A stretch of DNA of 64,000 nt from Pacificispira sp040217575 (GTDB lineage: Bacteria; Pseudomonadota; Alphaproteobacteria; UBA8366; Aestuariispiraceae): contig JAVJPW010000002.1 of NCBI GenBank assembly GCA_040217575.1, positions 897,745 to 961,744 on the forward strand. The letters are read 5' to 3'. Below are positions 18,491-26,085 of this stretch, piece after piece. How positions within the stretch are numbered: position 1 is the stretch's first letter; the number at the start of each line of letters is the position of its first letter. The position numbers and the translations under genes were made by a program. A model generated the notes under the pieces. That model did not search any database. It was not told the origin of the DNA and saw only the letters and a program-made list of their open reading frames with translations.

Positions 18491-19038
18491 CGCGCCACAT
18501 CCTCGGTTTGTGGAATGTGGTCTTCTCGCGGGGCGCCGTGACGAAGCGTATGCCAGGCACGCCAGGCATAACGCATCGCGACCGCCCCCAGGAACAGGAA
18601 ATAGATCGAATAGATGGGAAGCATCTTGACCGGCAGGGTCGCGGATGACTTCAACCACAGCAGCCGCATCTTCTCGTAAGTTGGTCCGATGGATGCAATG
18701 AACGCGACACAGATCAGGACCGAACCGATGATTACAAACCATTTCCGGGTACGGGACCCGACCATGTTATAGACCATGTCGAATGTGACGTGGTCCGTTT
18801 CGCGGACCACAAATGCATTGCCCCAGAAAATCGTCCACAGCCACAGGACCAGGATGAATTCGACGGTCCAGCCGAACATGGCTGCATTGATCACGCCGCC
18901 GAAGGTTTCAAGAAACCATTCCGACCCGACGACATAGCGAATCGTAATCTGAAGAATGAAAGTCAGGAAAATGGCGGCCATCATGACGGCCGCCACTCCT
19001 TCGGTCAGGCGGGAGCCGATCCGCAACAAAGCTTGCAA
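18487..19038 (-). CDS. dctQ: TRAP transporter small permease, DctQ (second set)
   Basis: 183 residues with four hydrophobic segments, including VEFILVLWLWTIFWGNAFVV, typical of DctQ. The start is taken as TTG 19038 because a GGGAGG site lies 7 nt before it and no ATG occurs early in the frame. It lies 38 bp after dctP and overlaps dctM by 4 nt. It has little identity to the other DctQ in the window, so the two transporters are separate acquisitions rather than a recent duplication. Confidence 0.87.
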   Translation of the reverse strand: MQALLRIGSRLTEGVAAVMMAAIFLTFILQITIRYVVGSEWFLETFGGVINAAMFGWTVEFILVLWLWTIFWGNAFVVRETDHVTFDMVYNMVGSRTRKWFVIIGSVLICVAFIASIGPTYEKMRLLWLKSSATLPVKMLPIYSIYFLFLGAVAMRYAWRAWHTLRHGAPREDHIPQTEDVAR

Positions 19039-19076
19039 CAGAACACCTCCCGCCTATCACGCGCGCTTCTTGTTTT

Positions 19077-20087
19077 TTAGTTACCGAGCGCGTTGATTTG
19101 TTCCAGCAGGCCATCGGGCCAGTCAGCCGCGAAATCCGAATTCAGATACGCGGACTGGACAGCATTCCGGAAAGCCGCAACATCCGGCTCATAGATTGAC
19201 ATGCCCTGTTCTTCCAGAAAAGAGACCAGGTCCTGTTCCTTCTGAAGCTGGTTGGCACGGCCATAGTCGGCAGCTTCCCATGCCGCGGCGCGGATCGCTT
19301 CCTGCTGTTCGGCGGTCAACCCGTCATAAACGGCCTTCGACAGGGCGATGAAGTTCCAGTCGACCAGATGGGACGTCAGAATGATCTGGTTTGTGACTTC
19401 ATAGAATTTCGCATCGACCACGGTCGGAAGCGGGTTGTCCTGACCGTCGACCGCACCGGAGCTGAGCGCCGTGTAGACCTCGGTAAAGGCCATGGGCGTC
19501 GGGTTCGCGCCCAGCGCCTGCCCCAGGAACTGCCACGCGTCGGTGCCCGGCATGCGCAGGTTAACCCCGGCCAGATCGGCCGGCGTCATGACTTCCAGTT
19601 CGTCGCGGGTCTGACGCAGGTTTACCTGCCGACGGCCCAGATACATCGGAGCCAGCAGAACAACCCCCAGTTCGTCTTCCACGATCTGGCGGAACGGGTC
19701 GAACAGGGCGTCATTGAAGACTGCGACCTGGTGATCGGCATCCTGAAGGACGTAGCCCGCCGTGAAGATGGAGAATTGCGGGAAGAAGGTCGCCAGTTCC
19801 TGGGCCGATGTGATGGACATTTCCAGGTCACCGGTGGCGATGGCTTCCAGTTCCGTACCCTGGGCGAACAGCGTGCCGTTCCAGTGCGGTTCGAAGGAAG
19901 CGAATTCAGCAACGGCCGGACCGAATTTTTCGACCAGTGCAATCGCCCGCTGGTCCGTCTCGGAATTGACCGAGCTGAGGCGCAGCTGAACCAAATGGTC
20001 ATCGGCCGAAGCGGAAGACGCAAACTGCGCCGTCATGGCGACGCCCGCAGCTGCCGCGATCATGGTGCGGCGGTTAAAAAACATCAT
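19077..20087 (-). CDS. dctP: TRAP transporter substrate-binding protein, DctP (second set)
   Basis: 336 residues with an N-terminal export signal (NRRTMIAAAAGVAMTA, cleavage near SSASADD; the twin Arg could mean Tat export). The DctP core includes GVNLRMPGTDAWQFLGQALG and FTEVYTALSSGAVDGQDNP, the latter very typical of C4-dicarboxylate/aromatic-acid-type binding proteins. It lies between the dehydratase gene (114 bp upstream) and dctQ. Given the enzymes beside it, quinate, shikimate, dehydroshikimate or a related acid is the likely ligand (inference). Confidence 0.93.
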   Translation of the reverse strand: MMFFNRRTMIAAAAGVAMTAQFASSASADDHLVQLRLSSVNSETDQRAIALVEKFGPAVAEFASFEPHWNGTLFAQGTELEAIATGDLEMSITSAQELATFFPQFSIFTAGYVLQDADHQVAVFNDALFDPFRQIVEDELGVVLLAPMYLGRRQVNLRQTRDELEVMTPADLAGVNLRMPGTDAWQFLGQALGANPTPMAFTEVYTALSSGAVDGQDNPLPTVVDAKFYEVTNQIILTSHLVDWNFIALSKAVYDGLTAEQQEAIRAAAWEAADYGRANQLQKEQDLVSFLEEQGMSIYEPDVAAFRNAVQSAYLNSDFAADWPDGLLEQINALGN

Positions 20088-20201
20088 GGTAATCCTCCCT
20101 TTAGACGTTGTTCCGGATTATTCCGGAGTTGGGGTCACAATTCCCAAAAACCCGCGGGCTAGGTCTTGTTGTGCCTGGCATGTCGGGTCTTGGCTTAAAC
20201 C

Positions 20202-22088
20202 TCATGCGGCCGGCATTCCTTTCGGTCGCATAAGGCGTTTCTGGGCGGCAATCCGGAAGGGGGCATTCGGTGCCCCGTACCCGGCGTAACCGCCGCGCCG
20301 CTGGACGATCTCGAAAAAGAGGCCGCCCGCGAACGGACGCGAATAGAGCTGAAAGAAGTCGCCGTTCTGGTCGGCATCATAAAGGATGTTCGCCGATTTC
20401 AGCTTTGCCACCGTTTCAGGGGAACCGTCGAATCTGGCGGCGATGTCGTCGTAATAGTTTGGGGAAACCTGAAGCGGCAGGAATTGCCGCGCCGCCAACG
20501 CGTCCGCCGTCGCGAAGATATCGTCGGTCGAAAAGGCGATGTGCTGCACCGTCGCGCCGAAACTGTCCGCCAGGAAGGAACCCGCAAGCGTCCGGTGCGT
20601 TTCCGCCCCGTTCAGGGTAATGCGGAACATCCCGTTCGGGTCGGCGACGGCCTGACTGCGCACCAGGCCGTCCGGATCGATCACGTCGAACATGGGCGCC
20701 TTTTCCATGTCGAACAGCGCCGTATAGAACAACGTCCAGGACAGCATTTCGTCATAGCTCATGGTCTGGGCGATGTGGTCGACGGCCGACAGTCCGACTC
20801 CTTCGACCGTCCCGTTGTCCCCATCGAATTCCGTCTGCCAAACCTCGTTCAGGCCGGTTTCTTCGTCAATGAAATGCATCACCGACCCGCCAAGTCCCCG
20901 AATGGCGGGGATGTCCAGTTCCTTCGGCCCCCGCGGCTGGGAAAAGGTTTCCGCACCAAGGGCGCTGGCGCGTGCGACCATGTCCGGTGCGGATGCGACC
21001 TTCAGTCCGATGTCGCAGACATTGGTCCGGTGCATCGCAAAACTTCGTCCGGCATGTCCGCTGGTTTCGCGGTTCAGCACGATGCGTATGTCACCCTGTT
21101 GCCAAAGTTCCAGGTCCTTCGCGATATGCGTACCGGTTCGCCGGAACCCCAGCGTTTCAATGATGCCCGTAAGCGTTTCCGCTTCCAGACCTTGGGTTGC
21201 GAACTCGACGAAGGACGTGCCCTGAACATGGATGGGGGCGGGGAACGGTGCCAGATCGGATTCCAACGCCGGTTCCGTGCGCCGCACTTCGTCCATCAGC
21301 GCGATAAGGGATCGATATCCGTCCTTGGCCAGTTGGCGGGTGATTCCGCCGCGGAACTGGTCGTTGAATATCTCCAGGCTGATGGGGCCCTTGTAACCGG
21401 TGGCCGCCACGGCCCCGGCGAACCCGACGACGTTCAGGTCGCCTTCCCCCGGCATGTTGCGGAAATGCCGGGACCAGTAAAGCAGGTCCATCTGAATTTT
21501 CGGTGCGTCCGCGATCTGGACGAAGAAGATGCGGTCGCCGGGAATACGCCGGATCGTGTCCGGGTCGATTCCGCGGGCCAGTGTGTGAAAACTGTCCAGG
21601 ATCAGGCCCACCGAGGGATGGTCGGCGCGGCGAACGATTTCCCATGCGTCGCGGTGGTCATCCACGTGCCGGCCCCAGGCCAGCGCCTCATACCCGACAC
21701 GAAGGCCGCGGGCCGCCGCCCGGTCACCCAAGTCGGCAAAGTCGGCCGCCGCCCGGTCGATGCCGCCCTGTGCTTCGGGATGGACCGACGAACAGACAAG
21801 CATCAGCTCGCAGCCGAGTTCCTGCATCAGGTCGAACTTGCGTTCCGCCCGGTCGAAGGCCTTTTGCCGCAATACCGGCGGCAGACCTTCAAAGTCCCGA
21901 AACGGCTGGAACAGCAACAGGTTCAGTCCCGCGTCGCGGATGCGGCGCCCAACCTCTTGCGGGCCGCGAATGTCGGCAATGAAGTCCTGTTCGAAAATCT
22001 CGATCCCGTCGAAACCGGCGGCGGCGATCGCTTCGATCTTTTCTTCCAGATTGCCCGAAATGGACACGGTCGCGATGCTGGTCTTCAT
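20202..22088 (-). CDS. quiC: Bifunctional sugar-phosphate-isomerase-fold / HPPD-like protein, probable 3-dehydroshikimate dehydratase (QuiC type)
   Basis: 628 residues in two domains. Residues 1-270 form a xylose-isomerase-like TIM barrel with metal-ligand regions GYEALAWGRH, LILDSFHTLA, FFVQIADAP and LEIFNDQFRG. Residues 290-615 form a 4-hydroxyphenylpyruvate-dioxygenase-like vicinal-oxygen-chelate domain (VDHIAQTM, HIAFSTDDI, FFEIVQRRGG). This fused architecture and length match QuiC1-type 3-dehydroshikimate dehydratases, which make protocatechuate. A shikimate dehydrogenase starts the operon 5 bp upstream and a TRAP set follows. No protocatechuate dioxygenase genes are in the window. Confidence 0.85.
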   Translation of the reverse strand: MKTSIATVSISGNLEEKIEAIAAAGFDGIEIFEQDFIADIRGPQEVGRRIRDAGLNLLLFQPFRDFEGLPPVLRQKAFDRAERKFDLMQELGCELMLVCSSVHPEAQGGIDRAAADFADLGDRAAARGLRVGYEALAWGRHVDDHRDAWEIVRRADHPSVGLILDSFHTLARGIDPDTIRRIPGDRIFFVQIADAPKIQMDLLYWSRHFRNMPGEGDLNVVGFAGAVAATGYKGPISLEIFNDQFRGGITRQLAKDGYRSLIALMDEVRRTEPALESDLAPFPAPIHVQGTSFVEFATQGLEAETLTGIIETLGFRRTGTHIAKDLELWQQGDIRIVLNRETSGHAGRSFAMHRTNVCDIGLKVASAPDMVARASALGAETFSQPRGPKELDIPAIRGLGGSVMHFIDEETGLNEVWQTEFDGDNGTVEGVGLSAVDHIAQTMSYDEMLSWTLFYTALFDMEKAPMFDVIDPDGLVRSQAVADPNGMFRITLNGAETHRTLAGSFLADSFGATVQHIAFSTDDIFATADALAARQFLPLQVSPNYYDDIAARFDGSPETVAKLKSANILYDADQNGDFFQLYSRPFAGGLFFEIVQRRGGYAGYGAPNAPFRIAAQKRLMRPKGMPAA

Positions 22089-22092
22089 CGGA

Positions 22093-22995
22093 TCACCTGC
22101 CCAGCCGTTCGAATGTCGCGCGCATCCGCGCGGCGTCCGCGTTCAGTCCGGTAAACAGGTTGAATGCGCGCACGGCCTGGAACACCGCCATGCCGGACCC
22201 GTTCAGTGTCTGACAGTTGCGTGCCCGCGCCGCTTTCAGGAACTCGGTCTCCAGCGGGAAATAGACGATATCCGCTATCCAGTGCCGGGCTTCCAGCAAG
22301 TCCGGATCAATCGGCGTCCCCGGCAGTTTGGCCATTCCCATGGGGGTCGCGTTCACAATGCCGCTGGCTTCCGCCGCCGCCGCCAGAAGCATCCCCGCAG
22401 GTTCCGCGAGCGGTGCGTCGGCGGTGCCGTTGATTTCGTCTGCCAGGGTCGCTGCGGCGTCCGGTTTCTGATCGGCGATTACGATCCGTGCCGCGCCCAG
22501 ATCGCGCAGCGCGTGCCCGACCGCCTTTCCCGCGCCGCCCGCACCGATCAGCAGTACACACGACATGTCGGCGCCCGGCAGTCCGCGCCGGAAACTTTCA
22601 GCAAAGCCCCACAGGTCGGTGTTGTGACCCCGGCGCTTTCCATCCCGGAAGACGACGGTGTTTACCGCGCCGACCCGTCCCGCCGCATCGGACATTTCAT
22701 CCAGATGTTCGATCACGTCGCATTTGAACGGAAAGGTGATGTTCAGGCCTGCATAACCTTCGGCTTCCGCCCGGTTCAGGATTTCTGGCAGGGTCGCGTC
22801 CGTGTCTTCGTCGACGTCGAACAGACGGTATGCCAGGTCCAGTCCGAATGCCCGGCCCTCCGCCTCGTGTATGGCGGGGGTCCGCGAACGCTGAATGCCG
22901 CGTCCGACCAGCCCGACCTGCACCGGTCGCGGCCCAATTCGTTGATTGCCGTGCGCTGCTGTTTTGCCAGCCGCCGTTGCCGTTATTTCCGGCAT
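22093..22995 (-). CDS. Shikimate/quinate 5-dehydrogenase (AroE/QuiB family)
   Basis: 300 residues. The substrate domain has the SRTP segment and the catalytic lysine in LNITFPFK; NTDLWGF carries the conserved Asp. The NAD(P) domain has GAGGAGKAVGHAL, and the C-terminal region includes SGMAVFQAVRAF. A 25-residue N-terminal extension precedes the usual start of the family (VQVGLVGRGI). Clustered with the dehydratase and a TRAP transporter, it probably acts in quinate/shikimate breakdown rather than being the biosynthetic AroE. It is the first gene of the operon, divergent from a tetR gene. Confidence 0.9.
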   Translation of the reverse strand: MPEITATAAGKTAAHGNQRIGPRPVQVGLVGRGIQRSRTPAIHEAEGRAFGLDLAYRLFDVDEDTDATLPEILNRAEAEGYAGLNITFPFKCDVIEHLDEMSDAAGRVGAVNTVVFRDGKRRGHNTDLWGFAESFRRGLPGADMSCVLLIGAGGAGKAVGHALRDLGAARIVIADQKPDAAATLADEINGTADAPLAEPAGMLLAAAAEASGIVNATPMGMAKLPGTPIDPDLLEARHWIADIVYFPLETEFLKAARARNCQTLNGSGMAVFQAVRAFNLFTGLNADAARMRATFERLGR

Positions 22996-23055
22996 TTAGC
23001 ATGTCCTCCCTGGCGGTCGGCATCATCCGTCCGCAGAGTTAAAATGTACCAGACA

Positions 23056-23096
23056 GTTAAATTGGTCAAGAGGTTTGTACTAACCGGTTAAATTGG
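23056..23096. promoter_or_regulatory. Candidate TetR operator region
   Basis: The 134-bp gap between the divergent shikimate dehydrogenase and tetR genes has two exact copies of GTTAAATTGG (23056-23065 and 23087-23096), 31 bp apart (about three helical turns). The second overlaps a perfect 10-bp palindrome TAACCGGTTA at 23081-23090. This placement fits binding by the adjacent TetR protein to control both genes. Confidence 0.5.
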
Positions 23097-23129
23097 CCCA
23101 TACTGACGCCGAAGTTATGGGAGGTACGA

Positions 23130-23804
23130 ATGCCGTCACAGGCGGGCGAACGTCGCGGAAATCAAAGACAGGGGTGGAAACAGAACCCCGACGCGGTGAA
23201 GCGTGACATTCTGAAGGTCGCGATTGCGGAGTTTTCGGCCAACGGCCTGTCGGGTGCGCGGGTGGACGATATCGCCGCCAAGACGCGCACGTCCAAACGC
23301 ATGATCTATTACTATTTCGGCGACAAGGTCGGGCTTTATTCCCGTGCGCTTGAAGCCGCCTATGCCACGGTGCGCACGGGCGAGGATGCCCTGGAGCTGA
23401 TGCATCTGCCGCCGCTGGAAGCATTGTCCCGGCTTGTCGCGTTCACCTTTGACCACCACCGCCGCCATCCGGATTTCATTCGCATGGTCATGATCGAAAA
23501 CATCCATGACGCGGAGTTCCTGGGCCGGTCCGACGTGATCCGTGAATTGAACGTCACCGCGATCGAAAACCTGGCGGAAATCTGCCGCCGGGGGGAAGCG
23601 GAAGGATCGTTCCGACCCGGTCTGGACCCGGTGCGGCTGCATTGGCAGATCAGCGCGCTCAGCTTCTTCAACGTCTCGAACCGCCTGACCTTTTCCGCCC
23701 TGTTCGGGAACGCGCTGTTTGAAGAGGGTGCCCAGGAAAGCCTGCGTGACGATGTCGTGAACATGGTGGTGAGTTCCGTTTTGCCCGGCGATGGAAACAG
23801 GTAG
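23130..23804 (+). CDS. TetR/AcrR family transcriptional regulator
   Basis: 224 residues. The HTH lies at about residues 29-75 (ILKVAIAEFSANGLSGARV, then RTSKRMIYYYFGDKVGLY, the signature of TetR proteins). The C-terminal ligand domain is of the TetR_C group seen in regulators of aromatic-acid genes. GGGAGG precedes the ATG. It is divergent from the shikimate dehydrogenase-quiC-TRAP operon and presumably represses it until a hydroaromatic acid binds. Repeats in the shared promoter region are listed separately. Confidence 0.9.
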   Translation: MPSQAGERRGNQRQGWKQNPDAVKRDILKVAIAEFSANGLSGARVDDIAAKTRTSKRMIYYYFGDKVGLYSRALEAAYATVRTGEDALELMHLPPLEALSRLVAFTFDHHRRHPDFIRMVMIENIHDAEFLGRSDVIRELNVTAIENLAEICRRGEAEGSFRPGLDPVRLHWQISALSFFNVSNRLTFSALFGNALFEEGAQESLRDDVVNMVVSSVLPGDGNR

Positions 23805-23846
23805 GCACGGGTGGCCGGCTCCTGTTCTTGACTCTGAAAGGATAAA

Positions 23847-23861
23847 GAACAAAAATAGATC
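23847..23861 (+). promoter_or_regulatory. Possible degenerate LexA (SOS) box before imuA
   Basis: GAAC-N7-GATC, matching seven of eight conserved bases of the alphaproteobacterial LexA site GAAC-N7-GAAC, only 3 bp before the imuA ATG. A TTGACT (23828-23833) lies upstream. The imu operon is known to be LexA-controlled in alphaproteobacteria, so the site is plausible but imperfect. Confidence 0.35.
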
Positions 23862-23864
23862 ATT

Positions 23865-24590
23865 ATGAGAACTGAAAAGATACAATCCCGTCGCTTCCAG
23901 CATGCCCGGCAGGCCCTGCGCCAGGCGGAGGCACAGTGGTCCGCCCGTTCCACCGGCGGGCGGGTAGCGTCCTTTTCCCTGCCGTTATGCGGCGGGGCGG
24001 CGGTGGACCTGCCCTGGGCGGCCCTGCATCAGGTCGAAGGACCGCATGGGGACGCCGCCGCGACGGCCTTTGCCCTGACCATGGTGGGTCAGGGGCTGCG
24101 GCATCATGGTCGGGCAAAGCCGGTGTTCTGGGTTGCCAGCCCGGCCGCGCTGGACAGCGGCCGGTTATACCCCCCGGCCCTGCCGGCCGACCTGGCGGCG
24201 CGGGTGATCTTTGTCGACGTTCCCCGGCCGCGTGACGGGTTCTGGGCGCTGGAGGAAATCCTGCGGTCCGCCCAAGCTGCCGCCGTGGTCGCCGAACTGC
24301 CGCCGCCCGACGGAACCGCCGGACGGCGCCTGCAGCTTGCCGCCGAAGATGGCGGCTGTCTGGCCGTTCTGCTGACGCTTGCCCCCGTTGGCGGGGCCGC
24401 CGCGCCGCCGAACCCGGCGCGCAGCCGCTGGCATGTCGCATCCCGCCCCGACGGCACGGCGCTCCGTCTGGTCCGGGGGCGGGGATTGCAACCCCGGGAA
24501 TGGAGGATCGATCATGACGGCGCACCGGTTTCTCTATATCTGGCTGCCGCGGCTGGTGACCGACCGGTATATCCGCCGGCCGCCGCCTGA
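23865..24590 (+). CDS. imuA: ImuA, translesion mutagenesis accessory protein
   Basis: 241 residues. It belongs to the RecA-like ImuA group (annotated as SulA-like/ImuA in alphaproteobacteria) that works with ImuB and DnaE2 in damage-induced mutagenesis. The N-terminal half has VASFSLPLCGGAAVDLPWAALH and the middle has VDVPRPRDGFWALEEILRS, both typical. No canonical Walker A is seen. Its 3' end overlaps imuB by 77 bp. A weak LexA-like site is just upstream. Confidence 0.8.
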   Translation: MRTEKIQSRRFQHARQALRQAEAQWSARSTGGRVASFSLPLCGGAAVDLPWAALHQVEGPHGDAAATAFALTMVGQGLRHHGRAKPVFWVASPAALDSGRLYPPALPADLAARVIFVDVPRPRDGFWALEEILRSAQAAAVVAELPPPDGTAGRRLQLAAEDGGCLAVLLTLAPVGGAAAPPNPARSRWHVASRPDGTALRLVRGRGLQPREWRIDHDGAPVSLYLAAAAGDRPVYPPAAA

Positions 24591-26085
24591 CCTTGATGCC
24601 GCCCTGGACCGGCAGCCATTCGCCGTTACCGAAACGGTGCGGGGGACGGTCCGGATTCTGGGGGTCAACCGTCCCGGCATTCAGGCGCGGCTGCGAACCG
24701 GCATGGCGCTGGCCGACGCCAGGGCGATCCAGCCCGGCCTGATCACGCTGCCCGTCCGGCGCGCGGAAGACGGCGCGGCGTTGAAGACCCTGTCGCGCTG
24801 GGCGGACCGGTACAGCCCCTGGGTCGCGGTGGAACGGCGTCCGGAAGATGTGCTCGACTATGGCGACGGCGGTCTGTGGCTGAACATAACCGGCTGCGCC
24901 CATCTGTTCGGGGGGGAGGTTGAGATGGCGGCCGACATCGCACGCCGGGTTGCGGCCCTTGGTTTCGAAAACCGGCTGGGTCTTGCCGACACGCCGGGCG
25001 GTGCCTGGGCGGCGGCGCGGTATCATACGGACGACGGGCGCATTCCGCCGGGCAAGACGCGCGACGTGGCGGGAAGTTTTCCGGTTCGCGCGCTGCGCCT
25101 GTCCGAAGACCTGGCGGATCTTCTGGCCCGGCTGGGCCTGCGGCAGCTTGCCGACCTGTACCCCCTGCCGCGTGCCAACCTGACGGCCCGCGCCGGGGGC
25201 GGGGTTCTGCGGCGGCTGGACCAGCTTCTGGGACGCCTGCCGGAGCACCTGTCGTACAACCAGCCCCCCCGGGTTCATTCCCTGCGCCGATCCTGGCCGG
25301 AACCGCTGGGTGACGGCGGCGCCTTGCGCGACAGCACCCGGCACCTGCTGGAACGACTTTGCGGCCGCCTGAAGGAAGACGGGCTGGGGGTGCGGCAACT
25401 GGCCGTACAGTACCGCCGGGTCGACGGCACGGTCGGTGTCGTCAGCGTGGGGACCAGCCTGCCGACCGCCGCCGCGGCACATCTTTTCCGCCTGCTGGAG
25501 GAACGGCTGACATCGGTCGACCCGGGCTTCGGGATCGAAGAAAGCCTGATCTGGGCCCGCAAGGTGGAACCGCTGAAGACCCGGCAGACCGATCTGGAGA
25601 CGACGGCCGGGGACGCGCCGGACAAACTGGCGCTGGGGGCATTGCTGGACCGGCTTGGCCACCGGCTGGGCGGCCGGTCGCTGTACCGTCCCGGCATCCG
25701 CCCGGGGCACCGGCCCGACCGGCTGTTCCGAAAGACCGGCCTGTTGCCGGAAGGGGCTGTCCCGGCCCAGCAGAACATACCGCCCCAGAACCTGCCACCC
25801 CGGCCGCTGCGCTGCTTTCCCCGGCCCGAACCGGTCGTGGTGTCCCTGTCCCCCGACGGCGGACGGCCGATGTCCCTTACATGGCGGCGCATGACCTTTC
25901 CGGCCGACGGTTTGGAAGGGCCCGAACGGATATGGCCGGAATGGTGGCGGGCGTTGGACCGGTCCCCGGTGGACGGTCTGCGCGACTATTACCGGGTCAC
26001 CGGACCGAAGGGGCGCCGCCTGTGGCTGTGCCGCGAACGGGGGAAAGGCGGCGACCAATGGTCGGTCCACGGGGTGTTTCCATGA
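24514..26085 (+). CDS. imuB: ImuB, Y-family polymerase-like protein
   Basis: 523 residues from ATG 24514, chosen because TGGAGG lies about 8 nt before it and because RFLYIWLPRL begins the family; the frame is open further upstream inside imuA. It is related to Y-family polymerases but the usual N-terminal acidic active site is replaced by LYIWLPRLVTD, as in known catalytically inactive ImuB. The C-terminal part carries QNLPPRPLRCFPRPEP, and a beta-clamp-binding region is expected. ImuB bridges DnaE2 and the sliding clamp. It overlaps imuA by 77 bp and dnaE2 by 4 bp (ATGA). Confidence 0.88.
   Translation: MTAHRFLYIWLPRLVTDRYIRRPPPDLDAALDRQPFAVTETVRGTVRILGVNRPGIQARLRTGMALADARAIQPGLITLPVRRAEDGAALKTLSRWADRYSPWVAVERRPEDVLDYGDGGLWLNITGCAHLFGGEVEMAADIARRVAALGFENRLGLADTPGGAWAAARYHTDDGRIPPGKTRDVAGSFPVRALRLSEDLADLLARLGLRQLADLYPLPRANLTARAGGGVLRRLDQLLGRLPEHLSYNQPPRVHSLRRSWPEPLGDGGALRDSTRHLLERLCGRLKEDGLGVRQLAVQYRRVDGTVGVVSVGTSLPTAAAAHLFRLLEERLTSVDPGFGIEESLIWARKVEPLKTRQTDLETTAGDAPDKLALGALLDRLGHRLGGRSLYRPGIRPGHRPDRLFRKTGLLPEGAVPAQQNIPPQNLPPRPLRCFPRPEPVVVSLSPDGGRPMSLTWRRMTFPADGLEGPERIWPEWWRALDRSPVDGLRDYYRVTGPKGRRLWLCRERGKGGDQWSVHGVFP

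Noticed and set aside
17078..18541. 487-codon plus-strand frame, Asp/His/Gln-rich
   Set aside because: Antisense of the second dctM, which has about 12 membrane segments; the polar translation is its mirror image.
13395..20087. The two TRAP sets as a recent tandem duplication
   Set aside because: The encoded proteins differ strongly, the gene orders differ (QMP against PQM), and each is tied to different enzymes.
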